Source: Acanthaster planci
Taxonomy: Eukaryota > Echinodermata > Asteroidea > Valvatida > Acanthasteridae
Assembly: GCF_001949145.1 (NCBI RefSeq)
Contig: NW_019091372.1
Span: forward strand, 901,409 to 936,686
Direction: 5' to 3'
DNA: 35,278 nt
Shown: positions 22,144 through 31,059 of the stretch, piece by piece
Layout of the letters: each line of letters starts with the position of its first letter
Numbering within the stretch: the stretch's first letter is position 1
Notes under the pieces: model-generated
Databases searched by the model: none
What the model was told of the DNA's origin: nothing
Seen by the model: the letters and a program-made list of their open reading frames with translations, nothing else
Translations under genes and position numbers: made by a program

Positions 22144-22782
22144 TCTTTTCGGGCGCGAAAGAAAGTATCGCTTCGTGGTCAGTGTAGTACACATCTAAGG
22201 CGTCTAGCACGCTGGCTGGATCGCCCTCTTTGGCCGTCTTTTTGACAAAATGAAGAACACGCTCTTGCACTGTGTTCCAGAACCACAAGGTGCGCAGGAA
22301 CTGCGGCAAAGCGATTCGCGTGAGAGCAATCCAGAAAAACCTAGGGCTGCCGACTTCATAAAACATTTTGACAAAGCCTTTCACGTCTGCTAGGAGCCCC
22401 TGTAGGACAAACAGAGTTTATTGGATTTGAAGATTAACGATGAAAACAAAGTACAAATAATGTGTTCTTCGAGCCGTGCAGTTCTGCCAGATGAGGTGCC
22501 TTTCTGAGATGCCCCATTACAGCAGTTGGTCCATTTTACAAAATTCGGATAAAACGGAAAAAAGGCGGGGAAATGCTAAAGGGTACGGTATTGCGGCTCA
22601 AGTGAAATTAATAAACTACAGATGTCTGGTTCAATTCCAACAACAAAGGCCTAGCTTAAAGCGCCATCAGCACGTTTGAAATAACGAATACAAGTTGTCC
22701 TTTGACACACTGATAGCATCAGCATGTTATTGTTGGACACTGAATATTATTTTTTTTTCTCATTCACCATTTAACGTACCAT
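22144..22782 (-). CDS. COMTL-4: COMT-like copy with only exons 1 and 2
   Basis: Exon 1 ends in ATG at 22782-22780 (donor GTACGT). Exon 2 is 22399-22144 (256 nt, acceptor CAG|GGG, donor A|GTAAGT), open throughout. It encodes GLLADVKGFVKMFYEVGSPR, the anchor FFWIALTRIALPQF, then VQERVLHFVKKTA and AILSFAPEK. No exon 3 or 4 was found between 22.1 kb and the promoter of COMTL-3, so alone it cannot make an enzyme. Its exon 2 ends in phase 1, the same phase as COMTL-3 exon 2, so its donor could in principle splice to COMTL-3 exon 3 at 18877 and give an isoform with a different N-terminus. Otherwise it is a truncated duplicate. The exons look intact; function is uncertain. Confidence 0.65.
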
Positions 22783-22942
22783 TCTGAACACAGTGTTAAG
22801 CTGAATTTGGATTCCAAACTTGTTGTCGCTACCCTCTCAGGATCTGAAATATGTATAAAATGGCTGCACTGAACGAAAACGTTACATGAAAAGCAATCAA
22901 ACCTTGGATGACAAATTGGTCCACACCTTAAACACTCATGGC

Positions 22943-22957
22943 TGACCTTTGAGTCTC
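22943..22957 (-). promoter_or_regulatory. Conserved nuclear-receptor-like element upstream of COMTL-4
   Basis: Minus strand GAGACTCAAAGGTCA, about 160 bp upstream of the exon-1 ATG. It contains the same 14-mer as the other copies, even though this upstream region is otherwise the most diverged of the four. Confidence 0.55.
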
Positions 22958-23431
22958 GGTGCACAGATCGAGACGCCGCTTGCTTTGCTTGGCATTTAAA
23001 TGAATGTAAATGAATTTAACTTCTTGATCCTGCTGATGGGTACGGTGGCTCTAAAGGGACATCGCCAGTTGTCAATATTGACGTCGATGGCGATCGCGCA
23101 TATTGTCGAGATTTTCTCCAGACTGCAAGCCAGGAAGACCATATGCGCGCCGATGTCATGTGATGTGCGAATATGAGGAAGTGTCAGGATTTATAAGCTG
23201 GATCCGTCACAAAATCACAAACCGACAGGCTTCCCGATCAACACCGCTGTGTCTTACAAAACAATCCCCCTTGTGCCTTGTGTTATGGTTCCAAGTGAGG
23301 TTTTTGTTTTGTTCATTCTTAGTTATCTAAACACAAAACGCGCTTCTGTTTTGGAGAATGCCAAACATTCTACACCTTTCAGAAAACCTTAGAGGCTTGG
23401 TTAGCTGTCGTTGTTTGTTAAAGCTGTATAC

Positions 23432-23619
23432 CTTTTGAAGATCAAAAAAGCGAACCATCTCGTAGGCCGCTTTGACGATTGTAGTATCTATCTCTGTCGT
23501 TATCAGACAAAGTCCAAGAGAGCATAACTAGCTACTGCAACCACCAACACACCCACGCAACAACCCATCTCCAAGCAGACTTTTGGGCCCACTTTCCACG
23601 CAACTCGTCATTTTTTGTC
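23432..23619 (-). pseudogene. psi-5: decayed exon 3 of a COMT-like copy
   Basis: This resembles exon 3 of the intact genes on the minus strand: the core GTCTGCTTGGAGATGGGTTG is preserved, and so is the donor GTATAC. It is 188 nt against 191 nt, through a 2-bp and a separate 1-bp loss, which shift the frame and bring in TGA and TAA stops where the intact copies read RLIT. Related intron sequence continues to about 23.8 kb (ends like GGACCAACAACTCAATC). No matching exons 1, 2 or 4 were found. It is the oldest-looking remnant of the cluster. Confidence 0.8.
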
Positions 23620-24369
23620 CTTGAAAAATATGGGCAGTTCATGAATCAGGAAACAAGAGGGGAGAGTGAGTGCAGATTCATAAAAGCCTGTTACATTGGG
23701 TAGATTTTGAATGAACAGTAACAAAGAGATTGCGATATCGCTGCAAGAAAAGGACCAACAACTCAATCAAAACTTGTGAACTGCGGGCAGAGACAGCCTT
23801 TGAAACTACTTCGACACAACAATTTTCTTTGTCCCTTTATTTACGAACAGAAACACAATTACGAAGTTTGTTTGTCAACAATGGACATCCGGACTGTTTG
23901 ATCTTAGTGCTATAATTTTAAAACCACAAATAGAGACAATACATTTTTTGTTGGCCCTTTATTAATCAATATATGCATAGAAATACAAGTAATTTTGTGT
24001 AAGATCTATTACTGATCCAGCAAAAAAGATTCATAACTTGCAGATAACATTTATCCAAAGGTAAAATTATAATCTTTTCTACGTGTATGCGTAACTCTTC
24101 ATAGAGTCCACAGATTGAACAAATTCTCAAACTGAGACATTTCAAATTACCAGAAATGAAATTCGATGAAAACCACACTGGAATGACTGACAAGAAGATT
24201 TACACTAATTGCCACAAGGGGCGAATTTGCTCAAATCGGAATAAATCAGAATGCTAGAAATTGAAATGTACTGATCGCTTTTTGAAATTGAAGATTGAAG
24301 ATAAGTATTATTATCGGAAATTTATGTTAATAGAACAAGAAAACCTACTTTTGTGTATTCCGGTACATC

Positions 24370-24660
24370 TGAACTCGAAAGAGACCAATCACGAGACCTA
24401 TCTTTTTATTGTTTACATTGACCGTCACTTTTTTATCACTGGTGGGCGACAAAGGTTTGATGAAAGTTGATATTCTAATTTGGCTACACCTTTTTCCTTA
24501 TATTGCCCATTTTGCTCTAGACGCATTTTCATAGTATGTGGGCGAATTAGGTGGTATTAATTTATTATTTAGTGTTTCAAAAATTTCGTTATTACTTTGA
24601 AAATGATTATTTTTTACTCGGAGAGCCTGTCATGGTTTGCCAATCAAATTAACTGCGACT
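24370..24660. repeat. Duplicated 300-bp flank, copy 2
   Basis: Counterpart of the 21560-21860 block. It lies between psi-5 and the 3' end of COMTL-6. The remainder of 23.62-25.68 kb shows no gene; open frames there are short and AT-driven. Confidence 0.6.
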
Positions 24661-25688
24661 CCAACATGGTAAATTAATTTTCTGGTTTATGGGTGCACCC
24701 ACGCAAGAAGGCCCAAAATATGTCCGCCGAACTCATTAGAAAAAGGTATACCCTCCCAAATACTCTATGTTAGAGATTCCTGAGATCCATGAAATTGAGG
24801 AATCGGAGAAAATATGGCACTGAAGCTCTGGCTTGGACTTTGCGCTTCCAGTTTGGCCGTTTTGCGGAGGGATAGTTTTTCAAAATGGCTACTTTTCTGG
24901 GGAGGGGCATTTTCTTCATTTTAGGGGTGGTCTGCTTCTGGTGAAAATTTTTTCGAAAACTCATTGGTCAATCCCCCGAAAAAAATGAAAGGAAATAGAA
25001 GGGGACGTGTCGATCATCGTTTTTCTGTGCTGCCTGGACACCTGTGAGAGTTGTGAGTATTTTAAAAATAATTGTGAAGTATGGGGATTTATTATTGCAG
25101 TCTATGGGAATTTATTTGTTGTGGTGCACCCTTGGGTAAGTTTAGAGTCGAGTTAAAAGATGACATCATTGTTAGTTATGTATTAGTGCAGAGAATGCGC
25201 GAGATCACTGTATTGGTACCCGTGTATAAAATGCTTGGGATCTCTTCGGGGCTCGTTATCATTCTTTTTAAAAAAATCGCAAAAATAAATCACATCGCGA
25301 TATGTTTTCAACTGTGTCGTGAAAATGATGTTTTCAAGTTAACATTTATACAAAATGTCAATGAAAAAAATTGGAAAAAGTTTGAGTGCATGGCCTATGT
25401 ACTACATTCTACAGCGCCCGTCCATGACAGAACGGAAAATTTATAGCGCGGCACTACAGCATGCGTTGCTGATCTATTTATGCTGCATCTGGATCTGTTG
25501 TTTAGACCTAGGTCCAGATCTTTGCTCTACGCAGAGACGCCGAGAAATTAGACCTACTACACTTGAATTTGACTGTAAGTGTAACCAACATACAAACCTT
25601 CTTGGTTATATGAGCTAGCTAAAATGCACTGCCAAATTTCAATCTTCCTTGGTAACAAGTGTCACATTTTTCTCTATACACATTATTC

Positions 25689-25864
25689 AATACCGGCGAT
25701 GCACAATAGTGCGCCACCAAGATTTTGCAACGCGGTGACCTCTCTCAACGAGCGAAATCTGTCGGCCCTTTCCAAAAGCGCATTGGGTCGGCAGATTTTG
25801 CACACTGTGATTGGCCAACGCGTTACAAACTCTGGGTGGCGCACTATTGTGCATCGCCGGTATT
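25689..25864. mobile_element. 176-bp foldback MITE with perfect 30-bp inverted repeats
   Basis: The first 30 bases (starting AATACCGGCGATGCAC, ending GCGCCACC) are the exact reverse complement of the last 30 (25835-25864), and pairing continues imperfectly inward (AACGCGGTGACC against AACGCGTTGGCC). The element could fold into one long hairpin. If the outer TA is the target duplication, a Tc1/mariner-like origin fits. It lies about 200 bp beyond the stop of COMTL-6, on its 3' side. Confidence 0.8.
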
Positions 25865-26063
25865 TTTACTGTGAAACGGTCGTATTAGTATGATTTTTTT
25901 GTAAATTATTACTTGTATTATGCTGACAGCTAGCCATGATTTGCCAACCAAACTGCGACTGTGACATAGTAAAACAATGTTTATTACACCAACTGTGACT
26001 AATCGTCAGGTTTTGATTAAAAACACTCAGTTGTAACCTCAGTATTAAGTTTTATTACTGTTT

Positions 26064-28468
26064 CTAATTATTATCGCCTCCCTTGTAAGTGGATATTGCA
26101 ATGGCGTCAGGTATGTCGAACACCCCCGGAAACGACACACTGTAAAACCGCTCTGTCTGGTACCTGGGGTCATTCTCCACGTACTCCAGGTAGCCAGGGA
26201 CGCAAGGCCAGAAACAGTCGTCAGCTATGATAACGGTTCCCTTGTGAAGGAACCCCCCTTTCTCCAACGCCTTGAGGTCGGGCAGGTACGACCACTTCCG
26301 GTGGTCCAGAACGACCAAATCCAGCTTGTCCACGGAGTACTCGCTGCGGAGGACTTTGATGACGTCTTCAGCTCTTTCATTTACGACGGTGATGACCTGC
26401 ATATTCAGACATAATATAACGAATCACTCTCCAAACGAAATTAAGATCAAATTTCATGCTCGATGATATAATTGTCACGCACCTGAAGTTTAGTGTACGT
26501 GACGTTTAGCCTTCGAGGTTACATTGTGTTCACTCTTACCGTTATCAACACACAAAGCATACTTCAAGGGCAATCTCGAGTGAAGAAAAAGTTACATTCC
26601 ATACTTTTCAGGAAACCTCAGACTCTTGGTTTGCCGTTATTGGTTATACACCTGTACCTGATCGAGACCAGCAAAGCTAAACAACTCCCGGGCCGCTTTG
26701 GCGGTTAAAGTGTCTATCTCCGTCGTGATCAGGCGGCCTCCGGGAGGGATATGACGAGCCACTGCCATCGCAGACACACCCACGAAACAACCCATCTCCA
26801 AGCAGACTTTGGGGGCTGCCTTCCGCGCAACCTCTTCTATCTTTCGTCCTAGACAATGGCAGTTAATGACACAGCAGTAAACTTAAGCTATATAAAGGTG
26901 AGGACAAGGGATGCAGAGGATAAGAGCACAGTGCGTGATATCAGAATCGAGTCAGAAGGGTCTATCATAATTTGAGTAGATGTAACCAACTGTTAATATC
27001 ACCTATGTTAAGGATTTGTAAAGATATTAGTAATTTAACGTTTCCTAAACGATTAAGCAAGTTAAGTGGGGGCCAGACATCACCCTCGCTTCACTTCCTT
27101 CAAGCTTTTGTTAAAGTAGACAGTTTGTTTGTGCGCCGAGGTCCGACTACAGTCCTGACCAGAATGGACATCGGAATTTCTGCCGGGCTTCAAAGCGGAG
27201 GAATTTCGTCCCTCATCGGATTCTGGATTTCATTTTGCTGGGGCGTGGACAAGGCACAGGTGATACCAAGTCACCAGTGCCAGGCTTCCCATTCCAGGCT
27301 ACACTGTACCTAGTGCCGTCTGGGTTGTGCCGGGTTTTTATCAGGTCACCGCCAGCGCCATGCCCTATCGGCCGCACCCGGTCCACTGGCCAGCTAGCCA
27401 TTTCCCATTCCCCGGGGAATATTTGTCACTGGCCAACCTTTGTCCACTCATTATATCCAAGCGTTGGCTACCAGAGGTCGTGATTCGAGATTGTTCGATC
27501 AAGACCAAAAGTTCTCGCGGCTTCTGCATTTTCATCCCCTAGTGAACTCAAGATTAGGATTCTATAGAGGACCGAAGCGAATACGTCACGCACACAATTA
27601 GTGTGTAAAAGGCATTAGCGAGAGAGTGGGCGCGTGAACCAACACGCGCGCGTACTCCATTCGTTTGCACTGAACTTTCTAGTTCACAGTGACGTCACAT
27701 TTCGGTACTCTATACATGGATGATTTTATAAAAAGGTGGCGTGCTAAGTTTCCATGAAACGTGCAGCATCACCGTGACCAGTAATGTGTGGTGAAGTAGT
27801 CCTCGTTGTCAAGTGGGCGAGACTTACTTTTTTCGGGCATAACAGCCATCATGACCTCATAGTTCAAGTGGTACTCCTCTAAGGCGTCTAGCACGCTGCC
27901 AGGATTGCCCTCTTTGGCCGTCTTCTTGACGAAATCCAAGGCCCGATATTCGATCGACTTTCCGTGCCACAAGGTGCGCCAAAAGTATGGAAAAATTATT
28001 CGGGTGAAAGTAATCCAGAAGAACTTTGGGCTTCCGATTTCGTAGATCAATTCCAAAAAACCTTTCACGTCTGCTAGGAACCCCTGTGGCAGAAAGATAA
28101 ACATAGCGATGGGACTTGAGTGTAGGTCTACACGAAGATACTAATTCTCCAAGCGGTACATGCAGTTCTGCTCGACTAAATGGGTTCCCTTCCGACAACC
28201 TCCATTGCAGGGCCCCCTTCCATTGTTATCAAAATAGCACAGAATTAGAAAATGACAAAACCTCATAAGGTGGTATGCATAGCACAACGCAACCGAAAAC
28301 CCAAATTGGTTTCCGGGTCAATATCAATAAAAAAATGGTTGAGTTTGAATCGCAGCACGTTCGACATAACGAATGCCGCAGGTCTACTCCTTTTACGCGT
28401 AAGAAGTCTAATCTTCTTGTTTACTTTCACTCAGGATAAACGCTACTTCATTTTTACTAACCTACCAT
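26064..28468 (-). CDS. COMTL-6: complete COMT-like O-methyltransferase gene, 4 exons
   Basis: Third intact copy, predicted 260 aa. Minus-strand exons: 28468-28466 (ATG|GTAGGT), 28083-27828, 26848-26658 and 26396-26064 (stop included), with GT-AG borders and phases 0, 1, 0. The anchor segment reads FFWITFTRIIFPYFW. Exon 3 has the SAM loop LEMGCFVG (Glu104) and PPGGRLITTEID; exon 4 has LDHRKW (Asp181, Lys184) and ADDCFWP (Asp209-Asp210). Where COMT has the gatekeeper Trp38, this protein has a small or aliphatic residue (NYEVMMAV). Exon 2 is the most diverged of the three intact copies (SIEYRALDF against ERVLDF). AATAAA candidates lie at 26056-26051 and 25985-25980; the second is in the context GTTGGTGTAATAAA shared with COMTL-1. 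Intron 2 contains a 144-bp MITE. Family assignment is firm; substrate and localisation are inferred. Confidence 0.9.
27235..27430. other. GC-rich insert in COMTL-6 intron 2
   Basis: A compositionally distinct, GC-rich stretch that is open on both strands (for example CACTGGCCAGCTAGCC). The corresponding introns of COMTL-1 and COMTL-3 have nothing like it. No family recognised; likely an old insertion. Confidence 0.3.
27567..27710 (-). mobile_element. MITE family 2, inverted copy in COMTL-6 intron 2
   Basis: 144 bp, the reverse-oriented homologue of 30533-30677. The ends are GAGTACCGAAATG and GAGGACCGAAGCG as inverted repeats; shared interior strings are GTGACGTCACTGTGAAC, AATGGAGTACGCGCGCG and ATGCCTTTTACAC. 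TATA on both sides (27563-27566, 27711-27714) is a candidate target duplication. It contains a perfect CRE palindrome, TGACGTCA. Confidence 0.75.
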
Positions 28469-28588
28469 ATTGAGCACGGTGTTTCGCTGACTGCGTTCTG
28501 CGTTCAAATCTTCGCAGCACATGAACTGTCTGTTCACTGACTGCACAGAGCAAAAATGTAACACTAATTTGTAGCATCCATGCTCTAT

Positions 28589-28603
28589 TGACCTTTGAGT
28601 CTT
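28589..28603 (-). promoter_or_regulatory. Conserved nuclear-receptor-like element upstream of COMTL-6
   Basis: Minus strand AAGACTCAAAGGTCA about 120 bp upstream of the ATG. Between it and the start codon there is a second conserved string, CAGCGAAACA, also found just before the ATG of COMTL-1 and COMTL-3. This may be the 5' untranslated exon 1; its transcription start is not defined by the sequence. Confidence 0.6.
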
Positions 28604-28609
28604 GATACA

Positions 28610-30480
28610 TAGATAAAGCAACTTCATGACTAAGCTTCTGTTAAGTTTTAATTTTAATTTTTAGTTTGATTTTACTGCTTCTGTTAAAGTGTCCAACCGT
28701 GTAAGGCTAGGCATTCTTTTTATTTCTGTATTGAATAATTAATTTACATTGTAAATAGTCAAATGACATTTAAAAAGACTGATCGGATTGTTTTGATGAG
28801 TCAACGATAATCCCTTACCCACAGCTGAGAGACTGAGAGCCAGTCTAGTATATCCCGACAAACGGGTGAAACTCTTCCATAGTTAAACCACGATGGCCAA
28901 CACCCAGACTGTAGTTACATTTAGTCAAGATTTCGTGCCTCTCAGAATTCTAACCAATGAGACACAACAGTCGTCCAAATTATTCTGAAATATTGCTCTA
29001 TAAACTCCTCACCACAACGTTTACCCAAACACGACCACGCATTTAGGCCACATAAAAAAATAATTAGTTTAGCATCAGCGCCCGCCTCAAAAAATCTTGC
29101 CGCGTGACTTTTCCTTTTAAAAGTTGTCTTTTTCTGATGTCCTGAACTGTCCCCCGTAGTTTCTACAACGCCCACACAACCTCATGCACGCACATGCGAC
29201 CTGAGTACATACACACGTCATGTGCAATTCAGTGGACAAGTCTGAAGTGAACATGGCGCTTTCGTTCCGTGTTTGCAGCATTCCAGATCAGCATGCATTC
29301 CGAAGTATTAAAACAAAAACTCCTCCCTCATCGTTTTTGCAAACACAACTGATACTGAACAATTTTTTTAATGGTCTTATAGTTCCTTGGTATCAGCTCA
29401 TCTGTCCATGAGGTGAGTTGAGTGTGAAGGCCCCCGAGAAAGGCGTCGTCTCGGATTTGTCAACGCGCACGAAGCCCTTGGCTGATGAGTCCAGGTTGGC
29501 ACTCATCGATCAAATCTCGCTCGCGCGTCAAAATGACCTCGGACGCACTTCATTTGGGGCATGACATCGCGACCGCAGGTAATTTCAACGGCTTTGAAAG
29601 GTCATCGTCACTGTGACAGTAATTATTTTATGAACACCTGTGTTTTTACTGAAAACAAGGACACCCAATGTCAATTTCTTCTTTTACAGGTTTTAATCTT
29701 AAAATATAATCTATGCCTGAAATCTCATATGATACAAATTGAGCAGTGAATTCAAACTTGCATTTGAAAAATTAAAAAAAAAATCACAACATTGATTCCG
29801 TCACCAACGAGGCAGTTCGATATGTTAAAAAGACCAAGGTCATCTTAGAACACAGCATAGTCGGGGTATGGGCGCGCTGATAGGGCACTGTCCTTGCTCG
29901 GGGTATCTCTGTTCCAGAATGACCTCAGACATGCTTCATTCAGAGCATGCGCAGTTGGATTATCGAACTGGCTCACTGAACACCATGTGACTGTTTACAC
30001 ATCCATTCAAAATCGAACGCCAAAGGTAAAGTTAGCATACGTGAGGAATTTACAATACACAACTTACAAAGAAAATTTGCTAATTTAATTCCAGCTTGCC
30101 AACTTACTTGGCAACCAAATTTGTGCTAAGTTCGCATTTGATATTTTTAATCGCGTAATAAAGGGCGATGGATATAACTTACGATATTAGTTAAACTGAA
30201 AAAAAGTTGAATCCAGAAAGTTGACTTCTAGTAAAAATGAAACTCAAAGCTTCCTCCCGCCCACGCATAGGAGGGCTGGAGCACTATACACGGCACAGGG
30301 CCGGGCTGCAACATACACCGTGCATGGACGCCTTGTGCCACATTCCTCAAGCGCACGCGTCAAGGGGAAATGCCGTTTTAAATGCACGCACGTCAGACTT
30401 TGTAACACGTTTTGGTTGGCTATTCAGAATGACTCAGATCGATTTTCAAAACTGCAAGGTCATTACTAGACCGAGGGCAT
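28610..30480. other. Intergenic region upstream of COMTL-6, no gene seen
   Basis: Mostly AT-rich. Two related segments, about 29525-29580 and 29905-29990, share AATGACCTCrGAC, TTCATT and GCATG strings. A third partial relative at 31080-31125 has GGGCATGCGC and ACCGAACTCGCTCA. These are probably fragments of another repeat family. No splice-supported coding exon was found. Confidence 0.4.
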
Positions 30481-30532
30481 TATTAAGTACAGCGTGCGCG
30501 CGAGTACGTCCTCGTAGGTCCGCCCGTTCAAA

Positions 30533-30677
30533 GAGTACCGAAGTGTGACGTCACTGTGAACCAGAAAGTACAGTGCAACCGAATGGAGTACGCGCGCGGG
30601 TTGGTTCACGTGCTGGTTCTCGCCGTAATGCCTTTTACACGGTACATTGTGTGCGTTACGGATTCACTTCGGTATTC
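30533..30677 (+). mobile_element. MITE family 2, direct copy
   Basis: 145 bp with inverted ends GAGTACCGAAGTG and GAATACCGAAGTG and a CRE palindrome TGACGTCA near the left end. It abuts the next element (30678) with no intervening base. No clear target duplication is left here, perhaps because of that later or adjacent insertion. Confidence 0.75.
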
Positions 30678-30878
30678 TATCCGTTTCGTAAGTGTGACGT
30701 CACTTCGGTTTAAACCACGCCCATTGCACATGCACTGCACATACAGTTACATGCAATGATCGCCATTAACGTGGAACCATGGAACCGGAAGTTAACGCGC
30801 AACTTCAGCGATTGTCAAATGAGAGCTTGTAAGTCGTGGCGCGTCCGCCATTGTGACGAAGTCACTTACAAATCGGAT
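30678..30878 (+). mobile_element. MITE family 1, copy 1 of a tandem pair
   Basis: About 200 bp, with ends TATCCGTTTCGTAAGTG and, inverted, ATCCGATTTGTAAGTGACTT. The body holds TTTAAACCACGCCCATTGCA, the uninterrupted CAGTTACATGCAATGATCGC, and GGAACCGGAAGTTAACGCGC. It carries the empty site for the nested insertion seen at 12.29-12.40 kb. Confidence 0.75.
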
Positions 30879-31055
30879 CCGGTTTGTAAGCGTGACTTCA
30901 GTTTAAACCACGCCCATTGCACATGCACTGGGCACAGTTACATGCATTGATCGCCGTTAACATGGACCGGAAGTTAACGCACAACTTGAGCGATCGTCTA
31001 ACATACAAATCGGGGCGCGTCCGCCTCTGTAACGAAATCACTTACGAACCAGATA
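30875..31055 (+). mobile_element. MITE family 1, copy 2 of a tandem pair
   Basis: About 180 bp, beginning GGATCCGGTTTGTAAGCG and ending in the complement of TATCTGGTTCGTAAGTGA. It is in the same orientation as copy 1 and shares the junction CGGATCCG with it. The body is homologous (CCACGCCCATTGCACATGCA, GTTAACATGGACCGGAAGTT, GGGGCGCGTCCGCCTCTG). Confidence 0.75.
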
Positions 31056-31059
31056 GGGC

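Noticed and set aside
22144-22144. Idea that COMTL-4 has its own exons 3-4 hidden in 21.2-22.1 kb
   Set aside because: I searched for the conserved strings of exon 3 (AAGCAGACTTTGG) and exon 4 (TCCAGCTTGTCCACGG) there and found none.
28942-29175. 77-residue minus-strand open frame upstream of COMTL-6
   Set aside because: No family similarity that I can see, no splice links, and no equivalent upstream of the other copies.
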